From: Manduca sexta
Lineage: Eukaryota > Arthropoda > Insecta > Lepidoptera > Sphingidae
Direction of reading: 5' to 3'
DNA: 64,000 nt
Assembly (NCBI RefSeq): GCF_014839805.1
Contig: NC_051131.1
Coordinates: 5,258,913-5,322,912, forward strand
Part shown: positions 41,001 through 56,000 of the stretch, piece by piece
Numbering within the stretch: position 1 is the stretch's first letter
Layout of the letters: each line of letters starts with the position of its first letter
Made by a program: the position numbers and the translations under genes
The notes under the pieces: model-generated
Databases searched by the model: none
Told to the model about the DNA's origin: nothing
The model's input: only the letters and a program-made list of their open reading frames with translations

Positions 41001-44000
41001 TTTGTTCCGTTTACGGGGGCGAATGTTTTTTTGCAATAACGGGCGTTCTAATGGAATGACAGCTTTAAAAGCCATATAGGTAAAAGAGTTAAAAATCCCC
41101 TATATATTTATATACGACTATCAAAGTTGTCTTTTGATTCGAAAGCCTGTAAAAGCAAAAAGACAGATTTGCCCCCGTATTCGGAATACGGCACCCTGAG
41201 GAATGTAAAATGTAACTTAGTTTCTTATTATGTTTAAAATAGAGTTCATATTATGTATTGATATATGTTCAACACTATTCAAAGTTATTTTAACGTTTAA
41301 ATACCATGGTGTTTGTATAATATTTAAAAATGTACCTATAACAAAATATAATTTTAAACAATTTTAATATTAATGACCGTTGTTGCCCTCGGTAATTTCG
41401 CTTCATTGTATTCTTCGGTATAACGCAATATGTTCAAACATAGGCAATGTAATTCAGTAAAGTCATTGCATATAACATTGTTTGTTTAATAACTAAAGAA
41501 AAAGTTCCACAGTATACAGAATGTTTAAATACGATACCGTATCCTTTATCATTGTTTGTGAGCTAACGTTTTTCAATGTGGTGTGAAACATGATACCGCT
41601 TCGGGCCGGGGTCATGCATGATTGATGATTCCTTAATCAAATAGGTCGGTGACCCGTCAGAATCTCGAAAGATAGCTTATGACTTCATATATTTAAATAG
41701 AATTATATAACTAGCAACGGAAAATTATATGTGCGAATTTCGCTCTTTTCGTTGGAATTTAATATGCAAATTGGATCATCGTGGTGATTAACCCCCATCT
41801 ATACGCAGGGCTGTTCCTGGAATAATACAGAATCCATAGTTCAAACAGCTGCCGCGTCTAATATTCGTGAGGGTCACTTTTTTAATAAAAGCGTTTAGAT
41901 TTAGGACCCTTGCCACTACGAACTATGGGGTACCTTTGGCCCCTCGTTCTCTAAGCACGCGGCTGTTGTGACTATTTCATTGTAAATCCCTTGGCTCATT
42001 CGGCCGAGAATTTGTCATTTGTCGGTTAATGAAGTAACAAAAATTAATCATCTAAGCTCATTTAAATAAAACCATGTTGTTGGGTCTTCGATCCGATTTA
42101 ACCTTTGTGAGTTCATCGACACGAGATTACACTTATGTTTAAAAAACGGACAGCGCGTTACAGTCACTGAGTTTTTCACAACAATTTTGATAATGTAATC
42201 TCATTTCTTACGCTACAAGTGATACATGACGACTCTATTGAACGCTTATTTCTTGTGACACGGGCTTATTAGTAACGATACACTTGGACCACATTTACTT
42301 TCACTGAAGAATATTTTACTAACTCAATTACGCGTGCTGAGAGGAATTGAAAAGTCTGATGATGGTGATTATGTTAACGAGCGTTAATTAGTTAGAAACG
42401 CCTCTTAATGGACGTCTCTGCGTCGTTTTATTAATTTTCCATTAAATGACTAGCACAATTAACTATACTGTTACTTACTATACGTAAGTTATAGTAGTCA
42501 ATTTTGTAAATACAACATCGTGTTCGGAGAGAAAAAATATTTTAATTCGACTAAACAATATTAGCAGATATTGTTATGTTTTGCGGATCAAAAGTATTTA
42601 TACAGGGTGTCCATAATTAGATTAAAGAAAGTTTTTTTTAGTATTATATTATATTATCATTTAATTCACGAGTTTTGTATTTTCATTTACTAGTGAGACT
42701 ACACGACAGTTCAATTATATGGCACAAACTTAGTATACTGTAACACTGAGTATTAATAAATCGCCGTCAACCAGTAGATTGATGAAGTACGGAAAGTGAA
42801 ATTGTTAGAGATAAACAAAGGTATCCGAGAGGCAGCTCGGCTCGTCGGTCGGTCGGCACTAGGAAGACTAGCGGATGTGCGGTCGAGTGCCCGTCTCGCT
42901 CGGATGCGCGAGTGCTGCCATCCTCGCCTCCCATTATCTAGATTCGACTCGTCCGCTGTGACCATCTACTAGATGGAACGTCTTGAGACAATTCACTCAC
43001 TGTTATTTACTAAGTGGTTTGAAAGATTTTCACTTCACGCCAGTCGGTTTCGTTTCAAATTACGCATGTAGATAAACTGATGTACACACGTATTTTTTTC
43101 AATATGTAGGACAAAGACGGCCTTAGAGTTCAATTTACTTTGACAAATAAAGATCATTATACCCTATATGACATTTCTTACGTCTGATGAATTAGAAGGG
43201 CGATATAACTTACAAGTGCTCCAGTAAAACATTATATCCAAACATGTATTCATCAACGTTTTATAGTCCATATTAGTCTTAAGTTCTCCTTCAATAACTT
43301 AACTAACTCGCCAATTGGCTTATCTCACTGTACTTGGCTCCATTATCTCTACCGATATGAATAGTTCAACACGCATTTAACGAGTAAACACTGTGCGGAA
43401 TAAGATATGTATCTCTCGAGTAAATTAGAAAACATAACCAATTATTTAAGATGTTCAACTTATCTTTCGAAGTAATCTCGATGCAGAAACAAAGACGCGT
43501 TATAAAATTTCGTGGTCCCGGATCTCGCGGAGGTACGCGCGGTCTTAATCGAAACTATAACGGGTCCCCTCCTAAATCACCTCAGTTAATGCCATTGTTC
43601 AGTATAATATCGCCGGTGCGTTCTTAAGTATTGTCAATCAAAGTGTTCTGCGAGTGATCTTTATAAATGGTTGGCATTGTTGCACGGGACGGGTAAAACT
43701 CGTTCTCAGAATTTTAACTCTGCAGCGCGTCGCAAATGCCGCTACGGAACCTTACGACTTGGCACAATTAACAACATCGCAAATGTATTTTAATGTCATG
43801 ATTTTTGGGATTATATTTTAGCCATCAAAAATAAAATCTACTCCATTTCAATCATAGCTGTAGCAAAATCTTAATGGAAATATCTTTGTAAATAAAACAG
43901 TGGACTGAATCATTTTCTACGAGTTGACGTAAATAACAGTTTGCAAAATATAGTAAAAGATTAACGTGCGCGTCACATAACAATGCAGGCAAGACGTAAC

Positions 44001-47000
44001 GCTAAATGCGGAAACTTTAGCGTACGTGACTTTGAACCCTAAATACCTATTGTTATCGTGTATCTGGATTCACTTGGACGTTACCGCCTCCGCGGTTCTA
44101 CGGGTTTATGTTGTGTAATCCTTACATCAGCCCACACTTAAATTCAAAGTGCACGACACGCTGCTTGGGCCGCTTGTAGTAAAAAATTGTGTCGAACGTG
44201 GAAGAATATCTGAATCTATATATCAGTTCTATGATACAGTTGATTCTTATCTATTTATGCCAAAATAATCATTTGCTGTTCGAGGCTTAGTTGGGTAACC
44301 TACATTCTCGCTTAGTTCATAATAAATATTATGATTCATTATATAATATATATGTTTCTTATTAAAATTATTGAATTCTATACTTATATTTCCCGTTATA
44401 ATAAAAAAAATCATTAAGGTTCGAGGTTTTTGGTCGACAGTGTCATACTTTTGAAATAATGTATAACGTTCGTCATACGTTTTTCCAGAAATGCTCTTTT
44501 GATGTCGTATATTTGGCTAATTAGGATGCGTGCAAATTGGAATGGAAATGTTTTTGGATCTGATTCTGTATGTTTATAACAAAGATGATAATTAAAACCG
44601 AGTTTTATATTGATAAAAACTTTTATTATGTTACTCACAGAGTACTTTTGTTTTTTTTGTGTAATCCAAGATTGTTATATTTTGATTCTTGAATCTATTT
44701 TCTCGCTGAACTACTATAATAGGAACGTTGCATCTACACATTCGTCTCTTATGACAAATGGTTCATCTAACAGATTACTTTTATGTGGAAAATTGTTCTC
44801 CAATTAATAATTATTGAACCGGGTTATTTTTTTTTTATTTTAGTTTTAAATCCAAAAACTCCTAGATCATAAAGCATGCACTACTCCGGTGATTACAGTC
44901 TATATGAGGTTCTTCCCCCCGGCGACATAAACAAAATATTCGCAAACTATAAACGCTAACAATCGCGTGTCATATTGTGCTTTATATATAGTTTATTTGT
45001 TACATTATATGATCTATCAGGTTGCAACGCGGTCTAAGTTTCTTAAATGTCATTAATACGTTTGATTATGTCAATGCACTGAGCTCGAACTGGTTTTGTA
45101 TGCTTTATGGACATGTTACAAGAAAAAACTAAGACTTAACTGTGAGAATGAAGTTTTTATTTGAATTATGAATGTATTTAATATTTTGTAGAAAGACTCG
45201 GTAGCATTTTCAGAATTGGACGTTAAAACTCTGAGAATTTAAATATGATTTCGCATCAAATGTTAACGGAGGTAATGTGCAATGCAATAATTATATTTTG
45301 CAATTGTAATAAATGTTAAATTGTCCGTGATTGTAACAAAAACAGCACACAACATTGGATTTAAAGTCAAATTTAATTGTCCTTATTAAGGCAGTTTTGT
45401 ACCACTGTGCGGTTTCTCCTTACATATAGTGCCATCTAGTTTTATACAATTTCAAATGTAATTATCTAGTCATCAACATGAGTTAAATATCTCAACTATT
45501 GTTTAATGAAAACATTTGGCAACGTTCGCATAACAGCTCACTTAGTTATAAAATTAACACTGGCTTCTAAAATATCTAAGACCTGGCAAAAATAACCGGT
45601 ATGTGCTACGTTACGTATAATTCATTAAAAAGGCATTAGATTGCGAACCGAGAATGTTTTCCAATGTTTGTGATAATGTAAAGCTGACCTTGGCTTCATT
45701 GCAACGCGCTTTGGCATTCTCTTTATCGTTTGCTGAACCGTAATCACTCCGTCTAGACTCGCTCGTACTTTTAAAGATTATCACCATTAGTGTCTGTACT
45801 CCGAAACAGCGATATCGATAGAGTATCTTGAATATTGTTGACTAAAATAACACATAACATTCCTTGTGGAGTTGTGTGCCGCTTGATATATGAGGCAGCC
45901 GGTATTCAAGGTCGACAATGTCATTGTACGAGTAAGAGAGCACCCGAAGCGAATTCACTCACACGCACACACACCAAGTGTAAAAACGTTTCACAAGTGT
46001 TCCTACTCGTTGCGCTATTAAAATAATCTTATCATTACGCGTTGCTTTGTAGATAATGTGCCACCTATAGAATAGTCGATGGCCGAGTTTTAACTAACAT
46101 TGGAAAAGGATGCGTCACCGATGTTTTGAATAATATTTCTATGTAAAATTCCATTTATATTTTATGTACAATTCAGGGCCATAGAAATTACAGTGTCAAT
46201 ACGTAGGTATCAGACGTAGATGATCATAATGTAACTGTGGGTGATACAAATCACAGATGCATCTAACGTTTCTTGTTAATTAAGTTTGTGACACACAACT
46301 CTTAAGATTTTATTTATGTAATTTAGTAAAATGATTAGAAATGTTTTTTTAGCAGTACATATTGCTTAAAATAACTTACTTCGTATTAACTTAAATTTTC
46401 ATTTGTAGACCATCAAGTGTTATACAAATTTGTAAACGACCTCAATAATTGTAAAGGTTAATTTATGCCATTACATAGTTTTTAATGCATTTAACTCACA
46501 ACATTCCACCGAGCACGATGGCAATAGAACCGTCATCACATCTAGCGTGACGAAACATTCTTTAAAACGAAAATAAAACGTTGCGTCAGTGCGTGCACTG
46601 TACGATTTCCATAGCCTAGTAAAATGTTCGCTTCGCGAGACCAAAATAACGCAGCAGTAAGTCAAACTAAAACATCAATGGCTGGCTGACGCGGCTCGGC
46701 GCGGTGGCGCGCGGCGTGCGCTCGCCACTCGCCTCTGCGGCCATGCTGCAAGCGATTGACGCAAGCGGGCGTCAGTTGTTTACAGTACAACCGCCTCAGG
46801 TTATTTACATCGGGGTCACAGACACGCCGAAGGAGACCTGGGTTCAGTCGATATAATTATCTAACTTGCAGCTAGCGTATTGTACCTGCGAGGCGCCGTC
46901 GATTGGCGTAATGTGACAATGACCTCCTTCACCATTACTGGGTCGTTTATGCAACGAATTGGCAACCGACGGCTTAAGTGGGTGACACCGCTGTGGACGC

Positions 47001-50000
47001 GAAATATAGAGATGGTTGAGTAAGGCCACCTCGCGTTCGACGCTAGCGTAGAAATTTGAATAACGTGTCACGTTTTGCTTGCCCAAGTGTTTTACGTTTT
47101 GTTTATAATGTCTGTCGAATCGTTATCAACGTTATCTGGACTACAGGTGCATGATAGAGGCAGCCTATCGGCGTCGCGCTCCCCGGGGTCAACGATCTTG
47201 GCTCCACGTGGTCGGTTATGTAACTTACGTGGTGTTTGTAGTACAAGACGCGGCTGCGGCGGTGGCATCCCTGTTTTTAGGTCGCTCGTAGTGTTAATAG
47301 TTTGTGCGATAGGGCCTGATATTCGTAGTGAAAGTGAACACCGCGTCTAGCTCGTGAGAGCTCGGACTGCCTTATTTAAACAACGTTGATTTTATCTGTG
47401 CCGTTTTTAGCTCGCGTCGACAATGAATAAGTCGCACGAGTGTAATAAAGTCCGCCGATATCGATCTGAAACTAAATGCCGTTGCTTTCTTGCATATTTT
47501 ATGGTGAGACAATCAGTCACTCCATATCGGAATAGTCGCTACATTGATTGGATTGTTTTATTGCTCTGCCATAGTAGAGCACGTTTTAAACGTGCATCTT
47601 TTAACGAGGGCTATCATTTAGGCACGCTTGCTTGCGAACGATTATACGGCCGGGACCTTTCACAATGTATCTTGATCGAAAACTCTTCTGAATTGTAATA
47701 AAGTTTATCTAAAACAATTGATGGTGAGTTAAACGATTATTTTTTCCAATAACTCATGATACACGTCTATTTTGGTTAACAAAAAAACGCGTAGGCGTTA
47801 AAATACCAATGCATGGTGCTATTCTGCAAAAAATATAATAAACGTAGCTAAATGTTGAAGCATGAAGATAGATGATAACCAGAATGGTTTGTACCGCATA
47901 TTTATATCTGGCCGGTCCATAAACAGCTTCGGTTTCCAGACGAAACCGGTCCGCCCGGCTCAGAGGAATGCTCCTGCTCTCGCCAATTGCTGTGGCACCA
48001 CATGAGTGCTATTGCAAATGCGCCAACAATACATTTTGTTCCAGCATTAGCGAAAATAAAACAAACAACTGCATATATCTAAATAGAATACGAAACGCGC
48101 TGCTATAACTGTACTGCATGCGCAAGATTCAGTTTTAATACATAAATCCTTTGTAAACGAACCCTAAAAGCTATATTTATGTCATTAATTATCACCAATA
48201 CATTAAGCAGAATATAATGCTTTAAAGATGCGGTCGGTTTTGTAATTCGTGTGAACCAATGCCGAGACTCATTGACGATTAAACGCGATTACTCAGTGGA
48301 CACCCCCAATTAGGTTTAAAATTCGCCGGCAGTCGATGCGATGTTCGTTATGCCGTCGACCTTCCCACCTGGCTGCATGCCGAATATTTTAACAATGTCA
48401 TCTAAGCAGTGTTATTTGCAAACCCAATGATGTATTTATTTCGATTAATGACCTCGTCGTATGTACGGATGGCAATTTCCTATTTACACGAATAATAAGC
48501 GTAGGTGGCCGCTAATGTGGCTTCCGAGTTATCAATAGTGGTGGGACATAACCGAAAACAAGTAATTAACTATCACACAATGTATAAACGTATTAGAGTT
48601 CAACAAATTGGTTTCTTATTCGATTTAAACGTGTCGTCTTCGCGCCGAATGTGACAAATTAGTGAAATTAAATTACCTATTCTAGACCTGGATCGGAATT
48701 GAATTTGTCTGTCTTCAATTGAATTTTATTGATTTCTAGATTTTTGTTAAAAGAAAATTCAGTTTAAGAGATGTTGAACGAATTGTAAGTGATGTACAAA
48801 TATCACAGCCGAATTTCAAACAATATTTTCGGGATAAAGGGCTGCGGGGTGCCGTCGTGCGGGAAACGTTGGTACTGTGCCACGTCACTGCGGGGTTATC
48901 CATCACTCTGACAGCGTTGATTATTATTCCTCCACTACTAACGTACTCGCCTTTCACTGAAATTCGTGCAGCGTAAAAAGTATTTTTTGTTAATGCTCAT
49001 TACCCGACCGAAAATGTGACAAACTTACTTACATGGCAGTAACCAAAGTAATAACAATCAAAACGATAATGGTGTTGAATGAGTAATGGAATGTTACTGC
49101 GTTCAATTAATGTTTTCCAAGAGGTATGTTATTGAGTAATGAGCCGCGAGTGGTGAGGGCGGGCGACCTTCCGCCGAACGTGGGCCGAGCCCATGACACA
49201 GTTCACGAGATGCGCCACTGATATTATTTCTGTCTCATTATTTTGTCGTACAGATATTTTCCGTTCATATTATATTAATTACTTATGTGTTAAAGCACCT
49301 TTTTGAAACTTACGTTTCCCGATAACTGTTTAGTTCTGATAGCAACAAAGTAATACTGATTGCATTTAACGACTTCAACTAAGCAAAATAACGATACCAG
49401 GAAATCATAAGATTCATTACGGTTAACGTATATTTATCACCTATAAATCAGTCGCGTGGCGAGTAATTATAGAAATTAGGTTAAAATGGAATTGTACAAT
49501 TTATATCAGAATACGTGGAATTGTAACCTTTAAATGGTTATTGGAACGTTCCTTTTAATCGGGACCTAACACAGCTGGCGACATGTGATGGACAACACTT
49601 CTGCTTACCTTTAAAAACGTTAAGGCGAGATGCTACATATAAGCAAAATATACCGCTTTCAGCGACGGTTTTTACCTATACAAATTTAACGAGTACCACA
49701 CGGTACAAGTCTCCGATGTTTTTTTCCATCTGCCGCGGATGTCACTTCGGAGTTTTTGCTCGTTACACGGACCTGGTCACGAGGAGGCCGCCGCGGAACC
49801 ACAAACAACGTGCGATAATACTTCCATAATACATAAGCCTTTTTCGGTCTTGTTTTAAGTGCCATAAGTGCCGATATAGGATATTGCTTCTTTCCTAAAT
49901 AAATGAAGGAATGTTTCTTTGACCAGCACCCGCAGAGCTTTAATTCTAGACAAGTTTTGTGTTTTCGACTCGATTCGATGCCTATTGATGCTTTTCAGAT

Positions 50001-53000
50001 TGAAGCTGAATTCAATTATGATACTTACCTATCTAGCTAAATATAATTACTATATCATTAAGAAAGAGAAACACTCCATTCTATTTTAAATTCTACTGCG
50101 TACCACATACGCACATTTTTGTATATGAGTTATAAGCATGGAAGCTCAAGAAAAATTTACTGGCTAGTTATTTTTTACTGTAAAACAAAAACAGGATCAC
50201 TGGCAACCCTGAAATGTCAATTTGATTGATGTCGAAACATCAAACTCTGAGCCTTTGTGAACCAGTTTATTGATAAAATATTTTGTTACTGTAGGCAAAA
50301 TTCGAAATATTTTTTTCAATGTTATGGCCAATATAATCAATAGATATATATTATATATCTGCTGACGAAATGATAACAATTGCGATAAATAAAGGCGTAG
50401 ACATGACCAAAAATATATAATATTACATACAAATAATATCCTCTTGTCAGATTGAATATAGTGATAGCGTTCCGTGACAACAAGACTTATAAAGCTGTAT
50501 ATAAAATACAATGCACAATACATACAAAGAAATTCCGGCTTTATTTATGGCTATTAACAAGGCATCTATCTATTCGCTCAGCAAAATAGTGCAGCAGTCT
50601 TTTTCTAGGCACCAAAATTCCTTGGCTTTTACTTGAAAATAAAGACGATATATCAGATTCGAAAAATGTTGCACTGACTTGATGTAATCACGACACATGT
50701 TTGTCGTCAAATGCGTCGAAAACAAAGGCGTTCTTTGTCAGCCCGATAAGCGTTCCGTCTCGTCAGCTTATCTCGCCGGCCGATACACGGTCACCGACCT
50801 CGTAGTATCCGAACTGCACACAATTTTTAGATACATCAGATACCGTAATTACAAGCTAGTTGCATTAAACTCAGAACAATTAAACATTTTTTAATACATT
50901 CAATTGTATCGTGACTTCATTGAAGTTGCTGTGTAACCAAATGTCACATGTAAATACATTGTAACAATGTTGTGTCTAACAAGTTGCGTGTTCAGCGTTA
51001 CTCCATCAGTTACTTCACTGTCTCAGCAGTTGTTATTTCAGCCTCGATTCCTCGATGAGTGGCACTCTTGACCTACTTAGCCTCGGTGCGCTTTATTTTC
51101 CTCGTTTGCGTCCAGTCAAATTCTTGGAAAACGGTGTCAATGACCTAAATAATTTAGTGATTAGCCATTTTAATTTTGCAATGTTTTACCTCTCAATATA
51201 GTTTGACGCAAATCAGGGATTTAAATCTACAAGTCGTTGACCCAAATGGACGGTCAAGTTTAATTAGCTTTATTAATACAGATTATATTGACGTTCTAAA
51301 TACCTTGGCCTACATCTCGTACTTATAGAAAACAAGGTTGAACAATAACTTTTGTTGTAAAGATTAACGTATTCCATGTCCACAGTGTCAACGCTTGTAC
51401 CTACTAGACACGAGATTGCATCTCGGCTCGAACGGGGCAAGGGCGTTGATAGCGTACAGCCACGCTTCAATGCGCGTTTAGTTCAATGCAGTATTTGTTA
51501 CAATAATTATATTGTTTATGTTCATTTGCATTTAAAACTTTGTGAATTTACGCTTTGTATTTGCGTTATAAATTTATAATCAATGAATCCTTTCTCTTTC
51601 TAAAATAAATGTATGATTAAAGCATCATTCAATATGTGAATGATATTTGTTGTTTTCTATAAATATATTGAAAAATAAAACCAGCCAAGCCCGTCTAAAA
51701 TTCCCAATTCTTTTGTGAAGCCACACATTTATTCTAATTATATCCCTTCGTTTTCTATTTACCCATTCCTGTGTTTACTCCAAAAGGCGCGTCGGAGCGT
51801 GGGTGCAAGCTAAACTAAATTGGGGAGCAGAGAGGGACAAACATAGATTTTATCTATTAGTTTCAGTGTGGGCAAGTGAGATGGACATAAACTAGTATTG
51901 TCAATAAACGGTCGGATCTGCTGGGGAGCTATGCCATATCCATTACGTGGTACACTGCTAGTACGTGACAACTGTTCGTCACTTTCTACTTTACGGTTTC
52001 GACACTGTATAAGTTTATGGGAATCTTATTTCAGTGATTCAAATACAGTCGTGTTTCATTATTGTTATATTCGATGGTTTGGGCAATCAAAAATGTACAA
52101 AATAGTCAGTTTATGTAAACTTTGTTAGCTTTTGTTATAAAATCATTTCAACCGGAGGTATTTACAACAAATATAGTTTTATCGTCAATAATGAGTTATT
52201 GTAAAGTATAATTACTTCTACATAACTACTGTTTAGTAATTTCGTAGGAAACTAAATAGTGTTTGCTATACATACGCCGTTGCCAAGAAACATTTTGGGC
52301 CATATTTATATCTGTATAAAATGTTAGCCAAGAAATTACATACAATGTAATATAAATGCCGCGGTCTGAACCCTGACGTGAAAAGCTGTTGTGAAGGCTG
52401 GATAAATCGGTGGAATAAACACGAAATACGAACTGTTCAAATTCGTTCATTTTTATAATGAGCCGTGTGAGAATGAAAACTAAGTCGAAGATTTATCTAT
52501 AGTTAATTTTAAAGTCTTAAATTATTTCACACAAACCCACTATGGGTTTGGGTAAATGTCACACTACAAATTTACGAACACATTCTTCAAAGTCAAAATT
52601 CCACATGCCATGCAAAATCCGCACCATAGCGAAGAATGTATTTCGAGAAAGGTGATCTATAAAGGGAATGCTTGAAGAATTAGGGAATGTGTTTTACAGC
52701 CGGATGGGATGCGCTCGGCGCTCGCAGCTCGACGGACGCGATCTCAGGCGGATGTAAACACTTCCACGTGCGTCCGGCCGCCGCGTCCGCATCCGCCTGA
52801 ACATCCCTCCGCTCCGCATTTAACAGTTTTTACACTCGTGAAACACATCTGCAAACTATACTACTTTCTCCACCGTGAATATGTTCCGTATGAGATGATT
52901 TTCATATTCAAACATTCAATTGTTTATTTTTCTAGTTTTTTATTTGTTGGTCATTGAAGCGTTTATTAATAGAAATAGTTATATCTAATCTAAGTATGGA

Positions 53001-56000
53001 ATAAGGTAGTCTTTACCAAGTTCCAGTGTTGTTTAAATATTGTAACAGAAACCGAAATGTGATTCATCTGTATAATATAACTAAGTAAGTAGATGTTTGA
53101 TCAACAAAGTTTCCACTGTGGCGTGTGTTGTAACGCGAAAATGCGATTTTCACCGCGTTACGATTTCTATTTCAATCCGATTTTCCCGGCGCTTGGAGAA
53201 ACCGATCGCTCTAGTTGCGCCGGCTTCGGCCCACATCTCTTGCTAGAAAGTATCGTAGAAAGTAACATCGCGCGTCTGTCCCGCACTGGCGACACATCGA
53301 TCATGTGCACGCGCTTTTTTCAACTAGTTTTTGCATCCTCACGCGCTCGTGCGCTCGCAATTGTCACTGTCAACACAAAACACCCAAATAATAGCCCAAA
53401 TAGCTCTACGGTTCAGTTATTCTGTGACCAAATCAAATCCTACTAATGTTCACCGAGGGACAGCGAATGAATGACAAACACCACTTCAATGATGTCACAA
53501 CGCATAGAACATACTTTCGCCGCACCCGAATTTCAATTACGTGTACCGTGTAGGCTTGTGCAATATCTACTTTTGGACAACTTTCACTAGTGGGTTACGT
53601 GGCCCGACTGCGAATTGTGTTGTCTGTTTTCTGGGTACAGTGAAAGTTTTGCGTATTGTTTAATACACACATCCTAGGAACGCCATTTCACTTAATCATT
53701 TCTTTTTGGTGCGCAAAGTATTACAGGGCAATCTCGGCGACGAATCACGAAATAAACGTTATTGGACGCTATATGTATTTGAATGCTGCGCATAAACGTG
53801 TCCTCGTGGCCATAACACGAAAGTTCTTTTAAAGCAATTGCAGTCGAGAAAAAATGAAATGGCGTGAGAGGAAAAACGAGTTATTATTAGGTGGTAAAGA
53901 ATCGCGAGCTTGCTTCGAGCTCTGATGCTATCATAAATAATGTGGCTGGTAGGCGAGTGCGGCGGGCGAGGAAGGTGAGGGAGAGGGGCGGAGGGGGGAC
54001 GACTCAAGAGTCAAGGCCGCACGCTGCCCCCGGTCGACGATCGCGCCCCACTTGTCGCTCTCCACGGAGCTCTCGCTCGCGCGGCCGAGCGCGCCCGAGC
54101 TCCACCGAAGCGGCACGAACTAGACCTTCCAGTGCGCGAGCGCAACACACTGAACAGCTGAGACGTAATAACATAACACACTGACTCGGTCATCCGTGCA
54201 TTCAACTTTTGATTAGCTTTCTTTTTCATGGGCAATGATTTCATAGTGACATTAATAATTATTCTTTAGCAATATTTTGTCTTTACTAAATTTTAAAAGC
54301 GCTTTTATTACAATTTAAGTGCGTATCTATATATAATTTTTTTTAGGCTCGTATCTATTTTTCGAGTAATTGAAACATTACTTAATTATAAGCTCATCTA
54401 TGCAAATCTAGCGTCCGAACAACGTAGGCTTTTCATTTGACTTTATTTAATTTAAAATAAGGTCAAATATCCGCAGACACATCACTGATCAAACATGTAT
54501 AGTATAAACAAAAATAACTATCCTCACACTAGACTGATAAATAGGCATTAAGTATTAACAGTGAGCAGGTCAGTGCAATGTGAGAGTAACGCTTGTGCAG
54601 TAACCGGTGTTTATGTAAATAACCGATATAAAGCGTCGCTCTTGACCTTTTTACCAGGACACTTTTATCGAATGAATTATTACGGACGTGTGCATGTTTC
54701 AACGCTTGTAAAATTGGCACTCGCCGGTACATACGACCGGTGTGGGCCATTTTCTAAATTGATGACTGATTGAGAAATTTCTTGTAATACTAAACATAAT
54801 AAGGTGTTACTTTGTTGATTAATATTATTTAATAGATAAGTTTTTTACTGTTTAGAGACTTTACATGAGGGTAGAGTTTAAGAGTCGCAAACGTTTTATA
54901 TTTTAAGAGCAAATGTCAAAAGTATTTTTGTGCTGTCACAAAAAAGAAATGCATTTATTCTACCCTACAGAAAATAGGCGCTGCCCAACCATTTCCATGA
55001 CTCTAAAAATATTTCTACGCCCAATAAACTAAATATTTGATTGAAAGAAAAATTCGGTTGCATTTAGAAGTGACCTCATGTGAAACTAGTTTTTTGCTGG
55101 TTTGCGTAACGCAATCTCAGTTCAGATTTCGGTCACCGACCCGTGCCGTCTCTAATGTCCGCGATAAAAATGCAAATAATATTAACGACGGCTTAAATGA
55201 AGCCTACATTTGTTCAATGCACCGCAAAGTAAAATATTTGCTCATTTTGTTTATGTTCTCTTCATAAATTCATTTGCTGGCAGATTATTACCAAGCTTTT
55301 CTCGTTTTTTGAATTAAATATTTTTATTGGTCTATTTCCATGATGTTAAAATCTTAAGATAATGATCTCAAGATGTTAATCTCCTTTATTATTAAAATCT
55401 TAAGTATACACTTACTGAAATTATTTCTATAATCAAAGTAAAGCCTAAATATACTTTAATATCATAATCTTACCATATATTAGTTTCATTATGGGCAACC
55501 CATTTAAAAATAGGTGTTATAAATTAAGTGCAAATGTATTAATACATTGAAAATGGGTTTTGAAATAAGAACTGTAAAGATTTTTTTCATACATTTCTTG
55601 ACATTAGCTACATTAACATGCGTGTCGATTCCATTTTCTTTATTACATTTGTAAACAGATATTAATTATTATGTCTAGCAGCCGCACTTTTCAATCATAA
55701 ACAATATATAAAATTATTGTACTTACTAGTTAAACATTGCCTTTACTTACATTGGGATTTAACATTGTATTATACCGAATGTCTCGTGAACCGGGCCCCA
55801 CAGAGACTTACAAATGTTATTTTATTATGTGTATACAAGAAATTGTAACACAGTAAAATGCACGGAATGAAACGACAATAACAGTAACATATATTATTTA
55901 TATTAATAATAGCTGCAGTAACTTTTTATGGAGTTCCGACTGCGTGATTGACAATTGCCGATAACATTTCCATCGCGCATCGCACACCCTGCTCCCGCCT

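Noticed and set aside
42601..42612. TACAGGGTGTCC as a transposon end
   Set aside because: Such a motif occurs at the ends of some moth transposons, but no partner terminal repeat or coding remnant was found nearby.
50342..50360. 19-bp AT palindrome AGATATATA-T-TATATATCT
   Set aside because: Simple AT dinucleotide sequence, expected in AT-rich intron.
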